DNA from: Phoma sp. XZ068 | Lineage: Eukaryota > Ascomycota > Dothideomycetes > Pleosporales > Didymellaceae | NCBI GenBank assembly: GCA_004835665.1 | Contig: RBKR01000019.1 | Location: 434,001 to 498,000 of the forward strand | Reading direction: 5' to 3' | Length of the DNA: 64,000 nucleotides | In this document: positions 32,550-43,850 of the stretch, one piece after another | How the letters are laid out: every line of letters begins with the position of its first letter | Numbering within the stretch: position 1 is the stretch's first letter | Notes under the pieces: model-generated | Seen by the model: only the letters and a program-made list of their open reading frames with translations | Told to the model about the DNA's origin: nothing | Database searches by the model: none | Made by a program: the position numbers and the translations under genes

Positions 32550-35500
32550 TCAGTAGTAGCTCAGTCCTGAGGCCCTAACTTTCTTCTTGCCCTTCTTCTT
32601 TTTCGTTGCGGTAGGTGTTGGACTGGGTGTTCCTCTCCCGCTCGGTTTGTCCTTCCTCTTTTCAGTACCAGTGCCTGCGATCTTTGACACGCCCCTTCCC
32701 CAATTAAACCCATCGAACATGCCGTTCTCGGAGAAAGCGCTAGGTGTCGCAAATTCTGATTCTGGAGGTAAGTTTTGCATGAAAGCATCTCCATCCTCCC
32801 AAGTGACGCCTGCAGCAGTAGCTGCTCTGACTTCATCAATATATGCCTCCATTCTTGTCCTCTCATCCTCGACCTCGAAGCCACATCCACATCCACAGCC
32901 GACTACACACTCACCTTCTTCCATATCCAATTCATCATCGATGCAATCAAAGTGTGCAACATGACCGCACGAGGGACATAGACGGAAGCGACCAGAGACC
33001 TTGATCCAGCAGATGCTGCAGCAGTAAACAGGGTCTGATGGAGCCTGCTTAGACGTGGTGTTGGTGGGGGCGATGGAAGGAGCACGTCCACCGATCACCA
33101 TCGAGGATCCAGAGACATTTGATGTCCCACGTGAGAGGCTCGGCCGGCCTGGTCTACTGCCTTGTCGGGGATGCAAGCTAGACTGGCCTGGTGATGTACC
33201 TAGACCTGCTACGGTCTCGTCAAGCTCCTTTGAAGGGGTAGGGGTTGGAATGGACAGGCGCAGATACTTTTCTGAGGCAATGCCGACGTCATTCGGACCT
33301 AGCAAGTCCTCAGGTTGCGTGAAAGCCGATTGACCTGGCTCAAACGCTCTTGCTTCAGGATTGAAAAAGAACTGTTCTGCAGAAGCAGCTGGTGAACGCG
33401 GCTCGGGCGCCGGCGAGGGAGGCATTAATGTTGTTGACGTCCTCGAGCGCTGCCTCGACGTAGTACTGTCTTCCTCATCACCACCTCCTTTTTTCAACGC
33501 AAGATGCAACGAACCGGCTTTCGAGCTGCTGCGAGAGTCCTCTGATGGAAAGTAGGATACCAATCCGTTGAACTTCATAACTTCCGCTCTTGTGCGGACA
33601 AGTCCCCATCCGCTCAGCATCTCGGCATACTGCTCTCTCCAAGCACGATACAGCCAGTCTTTACTCATGTCTAACAAAGGCCTGCTGAGACAAGACTCAT
33701 CATCGAACTGGTCCTGGTTTTTCAGAGTGACCCTAATCCTTCCGTTCGAATCGCCACCGTCGCCTTCTGTTCTTGTTACAGACGACCTGTGTTCGGATGA
33801 CCCCTCGTAGGCAAAAGTGCCGCTATCAGGGGGCCGTTCCTCATCGACGTCCGAATCGTATAGATCGTCTATGTTGATACGCTCTGCCTCGACGAAACTG
33901 GCACGTTTGTTATGTGTTATACGCGCAGGCGCAAGGGTGCTACGGTCCTGAGAGTCGCTGCCGTAGAACGTTGTGGTACCCCACGTAACTCCACTTGTTG
34001 GCGCTGACGTCGATAGATCGTCTGTGCGCGACCTCACAGGTGGTGAGGCAGACATAGCATTTGAGAACGGCCGGGATAAAGCAGCGACAGCGCTTGCAAA
34101 GTTTGCGGTTGAAGCACGCTTGATGTTTGAGTGGCTTTGCTCAGGTGAAGTGGAGTACGGCGTATGGGTCGTTGTATGGGCGTTCCTCGTAGTTGACGCC
34201 CTGGACAGTACAGGGGGAGTATTATCTGTAGAGTAGGGCGTGACGGGATCAGAGGCTATTGCATCGCTACCCCAGGGTCCGTTCGAGCTACTGTGGCTAC
34301 CGTAGGTGTCAAGATCTTTTGCAAGTCGCTGCCACCCGAACTCGTTCACCGGTGTAGCGAAGCGCGAGTGTGATGGCGTGGTCGGGACAGAAATAGTCGG
34401 ATTAAAGAGGCTCCATGCTATGTCTGGAGATGCAAAGTAATCCAGAGAGAAGGCTGGCGCAGTCATAGACATTGGAAGGTGGGATTGTCTCATCTTGGCC
34501 ATTGCTGAGGTGACTCCCTCACGAGCAGCGGGTTCTGCAAAGATGCAGGATAGCATGGCTAGCATCTGTGTGTCGGCGAGACGCTCAAAATGATCAAACA
34601 AAGCAGGTATGAGCCAAGACACGACAGCATGATTGCCCCATTTAATACGTCCTTTCAGACGGGGATTCATGACTGTGTCTGCTTCGTCGAATTGGAGGTC
34701 CAGCCCACTGTCCTTCCGCTTGATTCTGACAAGAGCTCGCCGAGCTAGTACGACAACTTGTTCTCTTCGGTGCTGTTGTGGCAGTATTTCCAAAGGTACT
34801 TCGTTGCTCAAGATCAGCTTGCAAAGCATCCAGATGTCTGAAAGGTCATCGAGACCGTTCCTCTTCGCCACATCTGCATTATGCTCACAAACTTCTGGTC
34901 CAGGCCCAAAGATACGGTATTGCTCTGCAAGAGCCCGTTTACTAGGTATCAAGTCGTCGACCGCCGCGGAGTGTATAGACACAATGAACCTGTTTCTGGC
35001 TGCTGGTTTTCCCGCTCCAGTCGATGAAGGCAGTGAATTTCGGGCCTGAAACCGGGATCCTCCTTTCTGCCATGCTATGGGTGGCTGGAACGTGCCCAGG
35101 CGTGCTTCAACCACGAGCTCTGAACCTGACGCGGAGGATGGCGAGCTTGATGACTCCCATGAAGCTTCTGATGACCCAGGGGATGATGCCCCATCTGAGT
35201 CCTCGGCATTCAGAGCAGTAAATCGACCGAACGAATCAAAAATGTCGTCTTTAGCTGGTCCATGTCGAAGCGTTCTGGTCATGCGAAATGGGCTAGCAGT
35301 CAGAAGTGGTGGCATCCTGACAAGTGGCACTCTGGACACTACAAGCGATCCAGAGGTCGAGAAACGGACAGAACACTGAACGGGGAGCGGTACATTTGCG
35401 TTGGTGTGAGACGATTGCATGGCATCATTAGTGAACTCGCCCTCGTTCTCATCGTCTTCACTTGAGCTTTCCTCTCCTGGTAAGTTATCCAGTTCATCCG

Positions 35501-37412
35501 ATGAGTTTTGGTCTTCCGGCAGGTGAAGACTATCCTGAAACCCACGCTCCCCAAGAGCATATGAGAGGATAGCCTCCAATGCCTCGCGTTCCTGATTCGC
35601 GCAAGTTTCAGCAATCTGGCTCATGCGCTCAACCAACTCCTCCTGATTCTCCTTCGGTATTGAGGCTGTGGTCTTTTCGAATTGGATGTCTAAAGGCGTG
35701 GTCGTTCGGATGGGACCAACGTCGGTCTCGTTCTCTACAGCCCTCGGATACTCGGCTGGAAATCTAATCGTAAGTCGCAAGAACACAAGCTTGACTTCGT
35801 CGGTGGTTTGATCGTAATCACCCCACGGCCCGTTGAATGTGACAGTCAACAAACGGTTCGGTACATCGATGTTTTCGAAATCCAATTTTTTGTACTTGCT
35901 GCCAACCTGCGAGATTTCAGCTCCTAAATCAGCCGGCTCGTGGCTGGAATTCTCGACTTCACGGTCCTTTTCCTCCGGGCGAGTCGGTATTTCTTCCGTT
36001 TTGTCATGCTCACCGCCAAATTTGACGCCGTCCATCCATTTAATTTGGGTAACTACTCGGGCCTTGTTACGCCGTATTGGAACAGCGGTCATCGTCTCTC
36101 GCACTGCCTGTGTCTCGACAATGGCTTGGGATCGGATATCGCCAGCGTGCCGCGAGCTGAAAACATCGTTGTGGAGGGTGTAGCTTTGGAGCAGAGTAGA
36201 AAGATTACCCTTCGGTGGTACACGCGGCGATGTAATCTCGCCTTGGGCGTTGGTTGTTTGGGTTGGTATGGGACCATCGCGATATGTGACATAAGCCGCC
36301 CCTCTCCTCATGAGGTTGGGCGCCTCAAGCCGTGGTTCACCTTTCTTGAAACCAACAGATTTGTCGAGGAGCTCTGGTCCCACGCGGTGGAGATGCAAAA
36401 ACCTATCGGTGCCCCAAGAAACTAGTTGAAATTCTCTGTCATCGATATGATCATCCGTGCCTCCTCGGACGCGCCACAAGAACTCTCGAACCTGAGCATC
36501 GGGCTTATGTCCACGGAACTCATGAACAGCTTCATTGGTGAAGGTTTCCCTTTTGCTATCGTTGATGTGTTTATAGAGCCATAAACTGGAGTTTCCACGC
36601 TGTGGCATGGCGATTATGCCATGTGGAAAGGGCGTGTGACGAGCTCTCCATACTGGATAGTTTGTATGAATGACACGTGCTGGAGTGTTGGTCGTGGCAG
36701 TCTTTCCAACCTGGCTCCAGAGCTTGATAGTGGAATCGAGTGAACACGTTAGTATCTTGGTAGGATCGGAGCGATTCCAGTCGATGCCATAGATCTTTGT
36801 GCTATGGGCAGCAATGGTGTTGAGCGGTGTGGCACCTTTTCGAACGTCCCAAATATGGAGATGTTTGTCGTGTGCACTGGCAATGATCTTGTCGTTCTGA
36901 CGATTCCACTTGACCTGCGTTGCGCCTGCAGTGAAGTCTGCGAGCTTCAAGGGTGCTCGTTGGGAGCGCAAGTCATGGACGAAGACGAAGCTGTCAATAC
37001 CGCAGGTGGCCAGAAGATCGGGATGATGGGCAGAGAAATTAATGTCAGTAATGGCGCGATCGTGGGCCCGCAGTGTGTATTCGATGGGAGCTTTCTTGGC
37101 GTTGTGAGACATAGACAAGTTGTAGACGAGCGCCAGTTGATTACGGGTCGACGCAATCCATTCTGCGCGCGCTGCGAACGGCGACCACTGGACGTCGGCT
37201 ACATCCCAAGAAGACTGGCTAGCAATGAAAAGTGGCGGGGTGTACAAGTTGTCGAGATCTAGGATGCGCAGGCCTGTCCTGCTGGCCAGCACCACGTCCC
37301 GGCCAGCCGGTGAGATGGAAGCTGCACCGATATCATCGTCGACCTCAATCGATACATTTCGATCAAAGGTCGAGCTCTCGTAGGCCGTCACAGGCCCAGC
37401 CGCAGCTGCCAT
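32550..37412 (-). CDS. MTC5: SEA/GATOR2 complex subunit Mtc5/Sea3 (WDR59-like): WD40, RWD and RING domains
   Basis: This intronless gene encodes 1620 residues. The protein belongs to the vacuole-associated SEACAT/GATOR2 subcomplex, which counters SEACIT/GATOR1 inhibition of TORC1. WD40 repeats fill residues 40-310 (WDVADVQWSPFAARAEWIAS; KLHIW-type blades such as HLHIWDVRKGATPL and IKLWSQ). An RWD domain lies near 500-620 (VTFNGPWGDYDQ, IRFPAEYP). A long Ser-rich disordered region follows, and a RING-like zinc domain sits near 1460-1510 (YCCSICWIKVSGRFRLCPSC, HVAHFDCI). The order WD40-RWD-RING is diagnostic of Mtc5/WDR59. The tail is Lys-rich. The start at 37412 faces UBC13 across a 318-base divergent promoter. 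It is longer than yeast Mtc5, mostly through disordered insertions. Confidence 0.92.
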   Translation of the reverse strand: MAAAAGPVTAYESSTFDRNVSIEVDDDIGAASISPAGRDVVLASRTGLRILDLDNLYTPPLFIASQSSWDVADVQWSPFAARAEWIASTRNQLALVYNLSMSHNAKKAPIEYTLRAHDRAITDINFSAHHPDLLATCGIDSFVFVHDLRSQRAPLKLADFTAGATQVKWNRQNDKIIASAHDKHLHIWDVRKGATPLNTIAAHSTKIYGIDWNRSDPTKILTCSLDSTIKLWSQVGKTATTNTPARVIHTNYPVWRARHTPFPHGIIAMPQRGNSSLWLYKHINDSKRETFTNEAVHEFRGHKPDAQVREFLWRVRGGTDDHIDDREFQLVSWGTDRFLHLHRVGPELLDKSVGFKKGEPRLEAPNLMRRGAAYVTYRDGPIPTQTTNAQGEITSPRVPPKGNLSTLLQSYTLHNDVFSSRHAGDIRSQAIVETQAVRETMTAVPIRRNKARVVTQIKWMDGVKFGGEHDKTEEIPTRPEEKDREVENSSHEPADLGAEISQVGSKYKKLDFENIDVPNRLLTVTFNGPWGDYDQTTDEVKLVFLRLTIRFPAEYPRAVENETDVGPIRTTTPLDIQFEKTTASIPKENQEELVERMSQIAETCANQEREALEAILSYALGERGFQDSLHLPEDQNSSDELDNLPGEESSSEDDENEGEFTNDAMQSSHTNANVPLPVQCSVRFSTSGSLVVSRVPLVRMPPLLTASPFRMTRTLRHGPAKDDIFDSFGRFTALNAEDSDGASSPGSSEASWESSSSPSSASGSELVVEARLGTFQPPIAWQKGGSRFQARNSLPSSTGAGKPAARNRFIVSIHSAAVDDLIPSKRALAEQYRIFGPGPEVCEHNADVAKRNGLDDLSDIWMLCKLILSNEVPLEILPQQHRREQVVVLARRALVRIKRKDSGLDLQFDEADTVMNPRLKGRIKWGNHAVVSWLIPALFDHFERLADTQMLAMLSCIFAEPAAREGVTSAMAKMRQSHLPMSMTAPAFSLDYFASPDIAWSLFNPTISVPTTPSHSRFATPVNEFGWQRLAKDLDTYGSHSSSNGPWGSDAIASDPVTPYSTDNTPPVLSRASTTRNAHTTTHTPYSTSPEQSHSNIKRASTANFASAVAALSRPFSNAMSASPPVRSRTDDLSTSAPTSGVTWGTTTFYGSDSQDRSTLAPARITHNKRASFVEAERINIDDLYDSDVDEERPPDSGTFAYEGSSEHRSSVTRTEGDGGDSNGRIRVTLKNQDQFDDESCLSRPLLDMSKDWLYRAWREQYAEMLSGWGLVRTRAEVMKFNGLVSYFPSEDSRSSSKAGSLHLALKKGGGDEEDSTTSRQRSRTSTTLMPPSPAPEPRSPAASAEQFFFNPEARAFEPGQSAFTQPEDLLGPNDVGIASEKYLRLSIPTPTPSKELDETVAGLGTSPGQSSLHPRQGSRPGRPSLSRGTSNVSGSSMVIGGRAPSIAPTNTTSKQAPSDPVYCCSICWIKVSGRFRLCPSCGHVAHFDCIDDELDMEEGECVVGCGCGCGFEVEDERTRMEAYIDEVRAATAAGVTWEDGDAFMQNLPPESEFATPSAFSENGMFDGFNWGRGVSKIAGTGTEKRKDKPSGRGTPSPTPTATKKKKGKKKVRASGLSYY

Positions 37413-37730
37413 CGCGATGAAGGTTAGGTGTCGTGACGAGGCGTAAGAGCAGATGTACAGGCACGCGTCTCGTCCTGCTATTGGCTAGTGGCAGGCCGTC
37501 TTAGCGCGCTTCGGGCAGCGGCACTTTCCCACGAGCCCCGCTGAGGTCATGCTCGTTGTCTCGCCCTGTGGCTCAGACGTGCTCAACCGTGTTACCGTGC
37601 TCGCCTGCGCAAACATTACAAAGCTCCGCACCATCCATCCACGCAGAGGGGACCGCCACCACCTTTCGACCCTCCGCCGACTGTACTCCAGCACATTCAC
37701 GTTCCTCTTCCCCTCCCTCTGCAGCCCATT
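37413..37730. promoter_or_regulatory. Divergent promoter between MTC5 and UBC13
   Basis: 318 bases separate the two start codons, so both promoters must lie here. The UBC13 side is pyrimidine-rich near the start. No specific element is obvious. Confidence 0.5.
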
Positions 37731-38332
37731 ATGGCTCTCCCCAAGCGCATTATCAAGGAGACTGAGCGTCTGATGAACGAGCCGTGAGTTCTTTCTCAGT
37801 ATTGTTTGCGTCCAGCACTGATCCTTGATTCTTGCAGGGTGCAGGGCATTTCTGCGACCCCTCACGACGACAACCTGCGGTACTTCGATGTGACTATCGA
37901 TGGCCCCTCACAATCGCCTTACGAGGGTGAGTTTGGGCGCAAATGGCGGGGCTGTGTTGCAAACTGATGCTGTCCAGGCGGCGTCTTCAAGCTTGAGCTC
38001 TTCCTTCCAGACGATTACCCCATGACTCCTCCCAAGGTCCGCTTCCTTACCAAAATCTACCACCCCAACATCGACAGGCTAGGCCGTATTTGCCTCGACG
38101 TGCTCAAGAGTAAGAATGCCTTGCCTCCGTGCGCAGACTGCAACTGACAGTATCAGGTAATTGGTCGCCCGCTCTTCAGATCAGGACGATCCTTCTCTCG
38201 ATCCAAGCTCTCCTCGGCGCTCCGAACCCCGACGACCCGCTTGCGAACGACGTAGCTCAGGCGTGGAAGGAGAACCAGGCACAGGCTATTGCTACGGCTA
38301 GGGAATGGACACAGCAGTACGCAAAGGCTTGA
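37731..38332 (+). CDS. UBC13: Ubiquitin-conjugating enzyme E2 Ubc13
   Basis: Ubc13 pairs with the E2 variant Mms2 to build Lys63-linked ubiquitin chains, used in PCNA-dependent DNA damage tolerance. Exons 37731-37783, 37838-37926, 37978-38109 and 38157-38332 encode 149 residues, the expected E2-core length. The sequence MALPKRIIKETERLMNEP, the HPN motif in KIYHPNIDRLGRICLDVL with catalytic Cys86, and WSPALQIRTILLSIQALL are nearly identical to known Ubc13 proteins. Introns are 54, 51 and 47 nt, and every junction restores the conserved reading frame. The gene is transcribed divergently from MTC5. Confidence 0.97.
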
Positions 38333-40429
38333 ACGCAGGTTGGTAGTGTTTCCAACAGCATCTGCAACAGCAACCGTAGCCCTGGTGAATGTGGTGCTAC
38401 CTGCATATTCCTGAGGACGATTGACTGGATTCCCCCGCGCCCTCGCCGTTCTCCCTGTGTATAGACTTGTTTGTTTCCGCGACACTGATAGCCTGGCGCT
38501 GGTCGGACAATCTGGATAGCTTATAGGGTACACCTGACAGGACGGAGGATAGCATTTTGGCCCTCCACTCATGGTCTTGGCCGTTTGACGAATAAATACG
38601 AATGATGCCCAGCTCCCAGTTTTCTGTCTTCAGAGTCATCCCACTTCCTTGGACTCATTGCGCGCAGAGTTCAACGGGTTCGTTTTAGCATCACTTGCCT
38701 ACTCAGACTGTAAATATTGTCTTGGTCACGCCCTTTTATATTGCTTGAGCTCAAGGCAGAACACAACTTTCCTAAAATCCATGCTCCTGCACAACTATAA
38801 TCAGATGTAGTTTACTGTCATTATGTGAACTAGCAGGGTAACGACAGAAGAAGAGTGACCAACACGTAAGAACCGAGATCATCAAGGAGTTCTTCATGCA
38901 CTCGTGCCCACTATAAACGTACTCAAACCCGACCTCTTCGAGAGCTCCACACACTAGGCGCTATAATCACTGATTCAAATCTGACTCCAGACCTGTTTCC
39001 CGGATGAACACTCATCCCCCTACTGAAGCTACCCACATCGCGCAGCCTGACTTCTTTCACTCGTCATAGAGATCTACGTCTTCTGCGCCTACATGCCCCT
39101 GCCGACTCCCGCTCGCTTCACTTCATCGTCTGATCTTCAATAATCCCTGCCCGTCCCCACCAATAGCTTGCGCACGCGAGTCGGGCCGTCTGAAGCTGGG
39201 CATGGAAATGCAAGAGCTCTAAGCGCGACATGCGTTACGTGGGGTCCAAATGTTGTTGGTACCAGAGCAAGTTGGTGTGGAATCCGATTACTGCCGTTTG
39301 CATTCCCATGCCAACGTGGTGCTGAAAGTAATAATCCATACGAGTAGGCCGTGGCGTCATCTAAACATGAACTGAATATTCGTAATTTGCCTTGCATCAC
39401 TAAACTGCAAGGTACCGACAATGCAGCGGTGTGCTTCATTGGCTGCTCTTTCTGCAATACCGCTGTGTGAAGTCGGTTTCAAGGCCACTGTAGTTGCCAG
39501 ACGGTGAGGGTGGCGACATGTGCGAGCATGATTCTGGTGTCTGGAAGTAATTAGGACAAATTTCCCTTCGGCACTCTATAACTTACTGAGCAGATCGAAT
39601 CAGAGCGGCTTCGTGCTGCTTCCTGCATAGCTCGTCCTTCGTATGTGTAGGTAATGCGGAGCAAATCGTAGATGGTCAGGCAAGTCGTCGACATGGTGAA
39701 ATTGACTTTCGGACTGTGTAAATCTTGAACAGAGTGTATTTGAATCGTTCAAATATGCAAGATGGGCTTGCTAGGCAGTATAAATGCTCCCTTTGCTTGT
39801 GTTGCAGTAATCACAATTCCTCGCGTTGTCGTTGGTCGGCGTGTGGTCTAGCTGGAACTCGGCGGCTTACTCAAGGTCAAACGCCAAACACAAATGTTCA
39901 TGCAGCCACAAACACTTCGTGCAAAATGGTCGCTTTATACTTCTCTGCATGCCTCGCCCACAATATCAGCCCACCGGTGCGCTAAAGTGGAACGGGAGTA
40001 GTCACACGCATAACATGCGTGTGCGATCGGAGGTGGAGACGTGGGAAGGCCGATGCAGGGGCATGCGTGGCCTGCAGAGCGGTTCTATGTGGGTTCTGCG
40101 TGGGAGGAGCCGCGGTATCCGCTGGATTTTAGTGGAGATATCGGAGTCAGTGAAGGAGTGTCTCGGGATATGACGCTGTTGCCTAATGAGTTGGTGGTGA
40201 CAAGTGAGGGCTGATGTGGTGGCGTTCTCGGAGATGTGCCAGCGGCCGAAGCCATGTCGGAGCAGTGGAGATGGCCGAAATCAGCGAGAGAAGTGATTTG
40301 GACAAGCGTACACAAGGCACCAACTTGCGATATTGCGCAGTCGCTCCTAGGCTCTTTGATGCTCTCTCGCATTTGGGTATGCCTAAAAGCACGGGTGCAT
40401 CCAATCTATTGCCTACGAAAGCTGAGCTT
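38333..40429. other. 2.1-kb stretch without a convincing gene
   Basis: Only short frames occur on both strands and none has protein character. It lies between the 3' ends of UBC13 and the sugar transporter. Confidence 0.5.
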
Positions 40430-42071
40430 CTACTCGGCACTTGGAACCTGATCCTGCACCCTTCTCAGTAAGGGTACTCTCTCTGCATCAATGAGGCGGT
40501 CTTCGCTGCTCTCAGGATCTGGGTAGAGCATCTTGGACCATTCGCCCTTTGCGACCTTGCTCACGCGCCATGACCTAGCTTCGCCTGCCTGCTTGAAGAA
40601 CTCCTGGTTATCCTCGAAACTCCTGCCACCAGTCTCTGGGAGATAGAAATATGTCCATAGACCGGCGATGGCGTTCGTGGCTGCGAACACCAGGAAAATG
40701 AAGTAAGACAGGTTATTAAACATGACCGGTGTCAAAAACGTGATTGCGAAGTTGGCGAATCCCCAAACGATGACTGAGATGGCAGTACCTTGAGCACGAG
40801 CAGTCATCGGGAAAATCTCAGTCGGGATGAGCCAAACTGTTGCGAGCCAACCGATACCGAATGCGCCGGTTGCGAAGAACAGTGTGATGGAGCCGAGAAT
40901 GCCAGGAACGATGACCGGAATGTCGACTTTCGATGAGTTCTCGGATAGACCACCAAAGACAGTGAGGATGACGAAGGAAGCCGAGAGTAGCATCGAGCCC
41001 TGAATGAGAAGCTTTCGGCGGCCAACTGCGTCGATAAGTAGCCATGCGATGGTCATCAGAAAGAAGTAAGAGGTGTAGTTTCCGAGAGTTATGTACTCCG
41101 ATATGCGAGTATCGAAGCCAAGAAGCTGCAGTTTGGTCAGTTTTAGTTGGAATTAGCTTGTCATCGAATGTGCTTACCTGGAAGATCTGAGGACCATACA
41201 CGGAAACAGCCCCATATCCAGTCAGAGCTTGGTTGACCTGACACATGATCGTGACCATGGTCGGATGGAACTGCGGGTGGTATGGGTTGACCATGTCGAG
41301 GTATCCAACGCTATCGCCTTGCTCTTTCTCGTGGGCCTCAACTAATTCATCGTAATGTTGTTCGCCCTCGTCGCCGTATATCTGTTCAAGGGCGGCCTTC
41401 GCCTCGTCTTGCTTGTCATTGAAGATGAACCAGCGCGGACTCTCCGGCAGGGTTTCCACTAGTGCCATGAGTGCAATAGGGTAGACCTGCATGACAATGA
41501 TGGGAATCCTCCAAGCCCACTGGTTCGATGTACCTAGTGCTACGGTAACACCCAAGTTGATTCCAAATGCCATGACCAGTCCAAAGATGTTCGACTGGAA
41601 TTCCTGTGCCAACGATTTACCTCTCGCGCCGTCTGCAGAGAGCTCAGATGAGTATGTCGGAATGACAGCGTCAATACCTCCAACTCCTAGTCCCATGACT
41701 ATCCTTCCAGCCAACATAATCCAGAGTGCTAGCTGTTGGAATTTGAAGCCGGCGACGAACATGATCAAGTTCCCAAGACTGGCCGAGGCCAAACTGAAGA
41801 AGATACTCTTCTTACGCCCAAACTTGTCCGCCAGCCAGGAGAACAGAACAGCTCCTACTGCCGTACCAAGGTAGTATACAGCGACAATGACACCAACAAT
41901 TGGCGACTCTTCTGCAATGCCCATGGTGGATAGGTAGTCGTCATTTGTATTGATCAGCGACATCATGCCCTGATCATATCCGTATAGAGCGATGGCCGTT
42001 GCAGAGAACATGACGACGTGTGTCTCCTTGTCGTTCCACACAGAGCGTACTTGGTTCATGATGAAAGACAT
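40430..42071 (-). CDS. MFS sugar transporter (hexose transporter family)
   Basis: This is a 12-span plasma-membrane transporter of the fungal sugar porter family. Exons 41178-42071 and 40430-41125 with a 52-nt intron encode 529 residues. Family signatures include GYDQGMMSLI in span 1, WLADKFGRKKS after span 2, AGRIVMGLGVGGIDAVIPTY, PESPRWFIFNDKQDEA after span 6, and PETGGRSFEDNQEFF after span 12. The intron splits the loop before span 7 (GPQIFQ to LLGFDTRISE) in phase. The ATG at 42069-42071 (MSFIMNQVRSVW) is preferred over an upstream in-frame extension that lacks protein character. Substrate (hexose, disaccharide or glycerol) cannot be decided by eye. Confidence 0.92.
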
Positions 42072-42526
42072 CGCGGCGGTTTCCGCTACGGATTGGATTG
42101 CAATCGCAGACGAAGGTAAAGTCTTGCAAGAAAAATAATAATGCTGCACCAATTCTACGGGGGCATGGCAGGACAGGGACGCAGATAAACACGTTGAATG
42201 TCTTCCCGCGCTCGTAAAAAGTCCAGTCAGGTGGTGGGTACTTGCGGCAGATGATGACGATGACGCGCAGTGTTGGTACCGAAGCCTTGCTGGATACGGG
42301 CTGGCGTACGTTGCGATAGGAATGACCCACCTTATTACATCGTCCCGCTGTCGATCTAGATTATGAGCGTCAGTACTCGACACCACACACCAAAGTTTGT
42401 GCAATCTTGAATGTAATCTCTTGACGTGCAAAGAGCAATAGAGCAATGATAGCATGCTTCAGCTTTCACACACTACATCCTTGCGACACTTATCGATCTC
42501 AGACATTGCCACAAATCGCTATCTTT
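42072..42526. other. Promoter of the sugar transporter / 3' side of the mannosyltransferase gene
   Basis: Short spacer between two genes on the minus strand. No separate feature is visible. Confidence 0.45.
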
Positions 42527-43850
42527 CTACATGACAGTGCTCTTGATGTGATTAAAGCACGTCCCATCAATTATACTAACTGCTGGATCGCAGACACACT
42601 TGCAGCCCAGCTCCTTCCTGGGTGATAGCCCTGTTTTCTCTCTTGGGCTTGTGGCTGGTACCAAGACTCCTTGTGCTTTTTCCTTTTCGGTCGCAGCATA
42701 CGTGCAGTACTGTAAATCAGCATGTATATACCCAAAATCGGAAAAGTGATGGACTTGTTCAGGCTTGAGTAGCATCGCAGCCGCCAAGCTATGCACTGGT
42801 GCATCACCCCACCGCTCGTAGTAGAACCCGCCGTCTTCATCTAGGAAGCGGAACATATCTCGGTATTGTGGTGACCGGAAAAAGTCCATGTCTGCGATCT
42901 CGAAGTTCGACCAGAAATGGCACATGTTCCATGCATCTCCCTTTGCATCGCGGTTGCGCAGTAGGGCCAGAAGGTATCTGAAAGGCCAAGGCATATACGA
43001 CGCAGCCATCATAGCGGTCCAGAGCGATGTTGTGGGATAGCGCATGTTTGCTTTGTATTCAGCCAGTTTGCGGAAGAGAGAGGCTGCTGTTTTGCCATTC
43101 TCCCAAAGCGCGATTGTGTATCCGTATGTTTTGCCATGCTTGGCCATTTCGATGAAGGGGTCGTAGGTTATCGAACAGGTAAACGAAATGTCTGGCTCGA
43201 CACGCCAGTACCACTTGTATGGTTGAAGGGCGGGATGATCATAGAAGAAGCTGTATTTCAGCATCAGCGGATAGTCGAGCTAGCATATTCATGGTCGCTT
43301 ACCCAGACTGGAACCTACACATGTGGTGGTAGCTCTCGATGCCCGAGTACACAATACCCTGACGTTCCATGTCATCCATGCTCTCTCGTGCCTTCTTCTT
43401 GTCGATCCACTCAGGGTATCCCCACATGTTTGCTGGTATGGTCTCAAAGACCATCTCGGCACCGGCGCCTGCTTCTTTAACTTTCGTCACGAAGTCATCG
43501 CTCCAGGGTTTGTCGTTGAGAAACACCCACGGGTAGCCGAAGCGGTCGTTGAACTGCTTCTGTACGTTGCTCACGCTGGCCACTGCACCATCTACGTCCG
43601 AGTTCCGCGCAAGCATCACCAACGATGCGTTGGCCCTGGCGGCCTTTTTGGGTTCCTGGCAGCCGACATGAAAGGGAGGATCAAGATCTGTTGCCGGGCG
43701 GGCGATTTCGAAGCTGCGGATGTGGAAGATGAGCTCAATGAGCATGAAGAAGGCCAAAAGCGATGTGACCTTCCAGTGCCTCAACACAAACCGCCTAAGG
43801 CGATATACTACATTTTTGGCACGAGCCAGGCGGGCACGTGAAAGAAGCAT
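42527..43850 (-). CDS. Alpha-1,2-mannosyltransferase, GT15 (Kre2/Mnt1) family
   Basis: GT15 enzymes add alpha-1,2-mannose to O- or N-linked glycans in the Golgi using GDP-mannose. Exons 43303-43850 and 42527-43250 with a 52-nt intron encode 423 residues, a normal length. A short basic cytosolic tail and a signal anchor (about 28-45, LLAFFMLIELIFHI) give type II topology. The catalytic domain contains ARANASLVMLARNSD, PYKWYWRVEPDISF, CHFWSNFEIADMDFF (with the proposed nucleophilic glutamate), GGFYYERWGDAPVHS, and the metal-binding HHFSDFGYIHADLQYC. Splicing restores CRFQSGFFYDHP. The start at 43850 is the first ATG; the longer open frame before it is not coding-like. The exact paralogue (Kre2, Ktr) is not resolved. 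Confidence 0.95.

Noticed and set aside
42072..42455. Extension of the sugar transporter frame upstream of 42071
   Set aside because: The added residues are Ser/His/Cys-rich without transporter character; the ATG at 42071 gives the normal N-terminus.
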